DNA from: JAPPHA01 sp965220985
Lineage (GTDB): Bacteria > Pseudomonadota > Alphaproteobacteria > Rhodobacterales > Rhodobacteraceae
Direction: 5' to 3'
DNA: 64,000 nt
Assembly (NCBI GenBank): GCA_965220985.1
Contig: OZ244854.1
Coordinates: 2,542,001-2,606,000 of the forward strand
Of this stretch, positions 63,891 to 64,000 are shown piece after piece. Under the pieces are notes generated by a model. That model did no database searches and was not told where the DNA came from. It was given only the letters and a program-made list of their open reading frames with translations. Each line of letters opens with the position of its first letter. Within the stretch, counting starts at the first letter, position 1. Both the position numbers and the translations under genes were made by a program.

Positions 63891-63910
63891 GCATTTGGCA
63901 TGCCAAATGC
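63891..63910 (-). promoter_or_regulatory. 20-bp perfect palindrome, operator of the aldonate operon
   Basis: GCATTTGGCATGCCAAATGC reads identically on both strands. It lies 48 bases upstream of the tctC ATG, between a weak -35-like TTGCAT and a -10-like TGTATC on the minus strand. The TTGGCATGCCAA centre matches FCD-type GntR sites, and the operon encodes such a regulator. Confidence 0.75.
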
Positions 63911-64000
63911 AATTTGAAATTCAGCCCGGCGAGCAGTCGGTCTTTCACGCCCGATTGGGCATAGAATCAAGCCAGCCTTTCGGACACTCTCCAGAACACG

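Noticed and set aside
1..64000. CRISPR arrays, insertion sequences, prophage or rRNA genes
   Set aside because: No regularly spaced repeats, transposase, phage structural genes or rRNA-like sequence were seen on either strand.

Overview
The window looks like a chromosomal segment of a GC-rich alphaproteobacterium, most plausibly Rhodobacterales-like or a related marine or soil lineage. The reasons are the high GC third-position coding style, frequent GTG and TTG starts, and the density of TRAP, TAXI and tripartite tricarboxylate (TTT) uptake systems feeding small catabolic operons. No IS element, integrase, prophage, rRNA or CRISPR array was seen. One tRNA-Arg (anticodon TCG) is present. Taxonomy is inferred from gene content only.

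Layout. 1-5.7 kb: the 3' end of an amino-acid ABC permease, a TAXI binding protein with its fused TRAP permease, and a class III aminotransferase. 5.7-7.6 kb: gene-poor DNA holding a small membrane-anchored coiled-coil protein built on 11-residue repeats and a stop-interrupted duplicate of it. 7.6-14.4 kb: a TTT transporter (TctC-TctB-TctA) followed by oxalyl-CoA decarboxylase and formyl-CoA transferase, read as an oxalate uptake and degradation operon. 14.7-18.4 kb: a DapA-family lyase/dehydratase, an aldehyde dehydrogenase and a DAO-type FAD oxidoreductase, then tRNA-Arg. 18.7-25.3 kb: a non-pyrrolysine MttB-family methyltransferase divergent from a tightly overlapping set comprising an M19 dipeptidase homologue with an incomplete metal site, an uncharacterised 573-residue protein and a DUF3726 protein, followed by a nitroreductase. 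This is the least explained cluster.

25.5-28.6 kb: a GSU2403-type nucleotidyltransferase-fold protein and a LysR regulator divergent from a phytanoyl-CoA dioxygenase-like enzyme. 28.8-33.9 kb: a DctPQM TRAP operon with an IclR regulator and a galactarate/talarate dehydratase-like enolase-superfamily enzyme, preceded by a G12 tract. 34.2-35.4 kb: two tandem paralogous small lipoproteins. 35.6-37.1 kb: a choline-sulfatase-like sulfatase. 37-46.1 kb (minus strand): a catabolic operon of an SDR, a split transketolase, a DctP/DctQM TRAP transporter, another SDR and a zinc alcohol dehydrogenase. It is led by a 28-bp palindrome that sits at the start of a good promoter and next to a UTRA-type GntR regulator. 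46.2-48.5 kb: HxlR divergent from a quinone oxidoreductase-like enzyme and an SDR. 48.6-54.5 kb: a second sulfatase coupled to a TAXI-type permease, divergent from its TAXI binding protein, with a MarR regulator and an alpha/beta hydrolase. 54.8-55.5 kb: BrnA-like antitoxin genes beside an apparent brnT remnant.

55.6-63.9 kb (minus strand): one nearly gapless operon encoding TctC-TctB-TctA, a rhamnonate dehydratase-subgroup enolase, a ketoglutarate semialdehyde dehydrogenase, an L-2-keto-3-deoxyarabonate dehydratase-like enzyme, an FCD GntR regulator and a PdxA2-like dehydrogenase. Together these give uptake of a sugar acid (probably a C5 aldonate such as L-lyxonate or L-arabonate) and its two-step dehydration and oxidation to 2-oxoglutarate. 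A perfect 20-bp palindrome lies upstream of its first gene.

A recurrent design stands out: five transporter operons carry a long inverted repeat between the binding-protein gene and the permease gene, and several catabolic operons have an obvious palindromic operator and a local regulator. Substrate assignments are inferences from family and context, not measured facts.
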